From Algoriphagus sp. (GTDB taxonomy: Bacteria; Bacteroidota; Bacteroidia; Cytophagales; Cyclobacteriaceae): a stretch of DNA of 64,000 nt. The notes beneath the pieces were generated by a model, which saw only the letters and a program-made list of their open reading frames with translations, was not told where the DNA came from and did no database searches. The position numbers were made by a program, and so were the translations under genes. The stretch covers positions 29,640 to 93,639 of the forward strand of contig JANQWS010000032.1 of NCBI GenBank assembly GCA_030729785.1, read 5' to 3'. This document shows, one piece after another, positions 62,672 to 64,000 of the stretch (within the stretch, counting starts at the first letter, position 1; each line of letters starts with the position of its first letter).

Positions 62672-63394
62672 ATGAAAACGGCGGTCTTTTTGACAGGGCA
62701 CAGTAGGGGGTTGGGAAGAGCAATTCTGGATCATTATTTAGCTCAAGATAAGGTAGTAGTTTACGGGTTTTCTCGAAACAAACTTCATTTGAGTCATCCA
62801 AACTTGCAGGAATGGGAGGTAGATTTTACTGACCTTGCTAAAATCGAGACAATAATGGCCACTATTTTTTCAGGGGTAAAAGCAGATCGTTACCTTTTGA
62901 TTAATAATGCAGGCTGGATTGGAGAGATCAAACCTGTAGGAAAGCTGAATTATCAAGGAATACAAGCTGCACTCCATCTCAATTTATTGGCTCCCATGCT
63001 CTTGACCAATTCGTTTGTAAATGCGTTTCGGGAGGTTCCAGGGCAAAAAATCATTTGTAATATGAGTTCTGGTGCTGCTTATGCTCCCGTTTCGGGCTGG
63101 GCTGCCTATTGCAGTAGTAAGGCGGGTTTGGATATGTTTGCTAAGGTGGCAGACGAGGACCTTCGGCCGTTTGGCTTTCGAGTTTTTTCAATTGCCCCAG
63201 GAAAGGTAGACACGGAAATGCAAGCTGAAATCAGAGAAGCAAAAGCAGAAGATTTTCCGGCATTGGAGCGGTTTCAAGGTTATTTTCATCAAGGAGAATT
63301 GGCGGATTCCAAAATAGTGGCTTCTCAATTGGCGTACGTATTGAGTCATCCGGAGGAGTTTCCAGAGGTGGTACAGGATGTACGTCGACTTTAA
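62672..63394 (+). CDS. Short-chain dehydrogenase (sepiapterin-reductase-like SDR)
   Basis: This 240-residue classical SDR has LTGHSRGLGRA (7-17), N-N-A-G at about 88-91, a catalytic Ser in NMSSGAAY, and Y146-C-S-S-K150. The GHSRGLG start and the APVSGWAAYCSSKAGLDMFAKV pattern resemble sepiapterin/benzil reductase-like enzymes, but the substrate is not determined. It lies 15 nt after hslU and is convergent with the SixA-like gene (4-nt overlap). Confidence 0.87.
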   Translation: MKTAVFLTGHSRGLGRAILDHYLAQDKVVVYGFSRNKLHLSHPNLQEWEVDFTDLAKIETIMATIFSGVKADRYLLINNAGWIGEIKPVGKLNYQGIQAALHLNLLAPMLLTNSFVNAFREVPGQKIICNMSSGAAYAPVSGWAAYCSSKAGLDMFAKVADEDLRPFGFRVFSIAPGKVDTEMQAEIREAKAEDFPALERFQGYFHQGELADSKIVASQLAYVLSHPEEFPEVVQDVRRL

Positions 63395-63879
63395 TTTTTT
63401 TTGGGGTAATCGATCCAGAAATAACTGCAGGTATTTTTGTTCAATTCTCTCCACGGTGCTGTGGCAAGTGAAAATGCAAATTGCCCTGCAGTGGGCAGGT
63501 TGTCTAGGTTGACACCTAGCAAATTAATTAGTTCAGTAAGTCCTGGGTTATGGCCTACGACAGCCAGTGTTTGTATTTGGTCTGATTGGGATTGAATAAA
63601 TTGGAGCAAATGATTTGCCGAAGCATGATAAAGGGATTTATCCCAGTAGATTTTTTCCTCCGGATACCCAAGTACCTCCGCGGTAATGCTAGCCGTTTGT
63701 TTAGCTCTTTGGGCAGAGGAGGAGCAGATTAGGTCTATGTCAATCCCTCTTTTTTTTAGTGAAGCAGCCATTTTGGGCGCATCTAGGAGCCCTCTCTCGG
63801 CTAGTGGGCGTTCATAGTCATCCAGCCAAGGATTGTCCCAGGAGGATTTGGCATGTCGAATCAAAATTATTTTTTTCAT
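63391..63879 (-). CDS. SixA-like phosphohistidine phosphatase (histidine phosphatase superfamily)
   Basis: This 162-residue protein has the RHG-type start LIRHAKSSW (catalytic His near residue 9), DYERPLAERGLLDAPKMA, LICSSSAQRAKQTA, and the second His in VVGHNPGLTELI. It resembles SixA, which dephosphorylates histidine-phosphotransfer proteins. The substrate here is unknown. The terminal codons overlap the SDR by 4 nt. Confidence 0.9.
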   Translation of the reverse strand: MKKIILIRHAKSSWDNPWLDDYERPLAERGLLDAPKMAASLKKRGIDIDLICSSSAQRAKQTASITAEVLGYPEEKIYWDKSLYHASANHLLQFIQSQSDQIQTLAVVGHNPGLTELINLLGVNLDNLPTAGQFAFSLATAPWRELNKNTCSYFWIDYPKKN

Positions 63880-63903
63880 TTTCAGATAAAAAAAACGATT
63901 ATT

Positions 63904-63933
63904 TTGTTTTTTTTAATCGAATAGTTACTTTTA
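63904..63933 (+). promoter_or_regulatory. Probable promoter of the cold-shock gene
   Basis: TTG (63904-63906), a 19-nt spacer and TACTTTTA (63926-63933) give a near match to the Bacteroidota -33 TTG / -7 TAnnTTTG promoter (last base differs). It is about 35 nt before the ATG. Confidence 0.4.
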
Positions 63934-63967
63934 TCTCCATTTCAATTCCAATTTATCACAATTTATT

Positions 63968-64000
63968 ATGTTTACCGGGACAGTAAAATTTTACAATGAA
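63968..64000 (+). CDS. Cold-shock protein (CspA family), 3' partial
   Basis: The last 33 bases encode MFTGTVKFYNE, the standard beginning of CspA-type RNA chaperones (G-T-V-K-F). The gene continues past the window edge. It was too short to judge further. Confidence 0.85.
   Translation, partial: MFTGTVKFYNE

Noticed and set aside
1..64000. tRNA or rRNA genes
   Set aside because: No cloverleaf with the T-loop GGTTCGA-type box and CCA-adjacent acceptor stem, and no rRNA-like stretch, was recognised in the intergenic regions by eye.

Overview
The window looks like chromosomal DNA of a Bacteroidota species, most likely order Cytophagales and family Cyclobacteriaceae (Algoriphagus-like). This rests on the alternative complex III plus caa3-type oxidase cluster, a large plant-like IspG, TonB-dependent receptors with an N-terminal carboxypeptidase-like domain, many SPII lipoproteins, ThuA/GSDH/PKD/cytochrome c fusions, a DUF6728-type small protein, and genes mostly without Shine-Dalgarno sequences. 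Species-level assignment is inference. The window cuts two genes: actC at the left edge and a cold-shock gene at the right edge.

Layout. 1-12.1 kb (+): a respiratory super-operon, actC-D-E-F (quinol:cytochrome c oxidoreductase), then coxB, coxA, heme A synthase (ctaA), heme O synthase (ctaB), two subunit III genes, subunit IV, a SCO copper chaperone, a DUF420 protein and a small CAMC-motif protein, closed by a terminator. 12.3-19.3 kb (+): a very large NtrY-like sensor kinase, an SDR, ispG and a DUF6728-like protein. 19.5-28.7 kb: a mixed accessory stretch with an LVIVD lipoprotein and partner, an NHL propeller, an unusual 0.6 kb non-coding block, a sulfatase, an NTF2-like lipoprotein, a GNAT enzyme, a TM220 protein, a NIPSNAP protein and a Cys-rich lipoprotein. 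28.8-43.4 kb (-): ThuA/GSDH/cytochrome c protein, galK, a LacI regulator, an M28 peptidase, cysS, purH, a ParDE toxin-antitoxin pair, membrane proteins, an alpha/beta hydrolase and purN. 43.8-47.6 kb (+): a phytase and a TonB receptor. 47.7-54.3 kb: a vitamin B12 uptake locus, with btuFCD-like ABC genes on the minus strand divergent from a cobalamin riboswitch, a BtuB-like receptor and a BtuG-like propeller lipoprotein on the plus strand. 54.5-64 kb: envelope and proteostasis genes (HtrA protease, dxr, rseP, lon, hslU), an SDR, a SixA-like phosphatase and the start of a cold-shock gene.

Beyond ordinary genes, three signals stand out. First, a roughly 600-nt non-coding block (about 23.34-23.95 kb) is built from at least four degenerate tandem modules of about 110 nt. 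It ends in a very strong intrinsic terminator only 24 nt before the sulfatase start, which suggests a structured leader or ncRNA. Second, an intergenic repeat family of about 142-180 bp with GATTATCCGC ends has five copies between 12.1 and 23.2 kb, plus a core fragment near 54.4 kb. Third, a short copy of the sulfatase 3' end lies 0.84 kb downstream of the gene, a probable duplication fossil.
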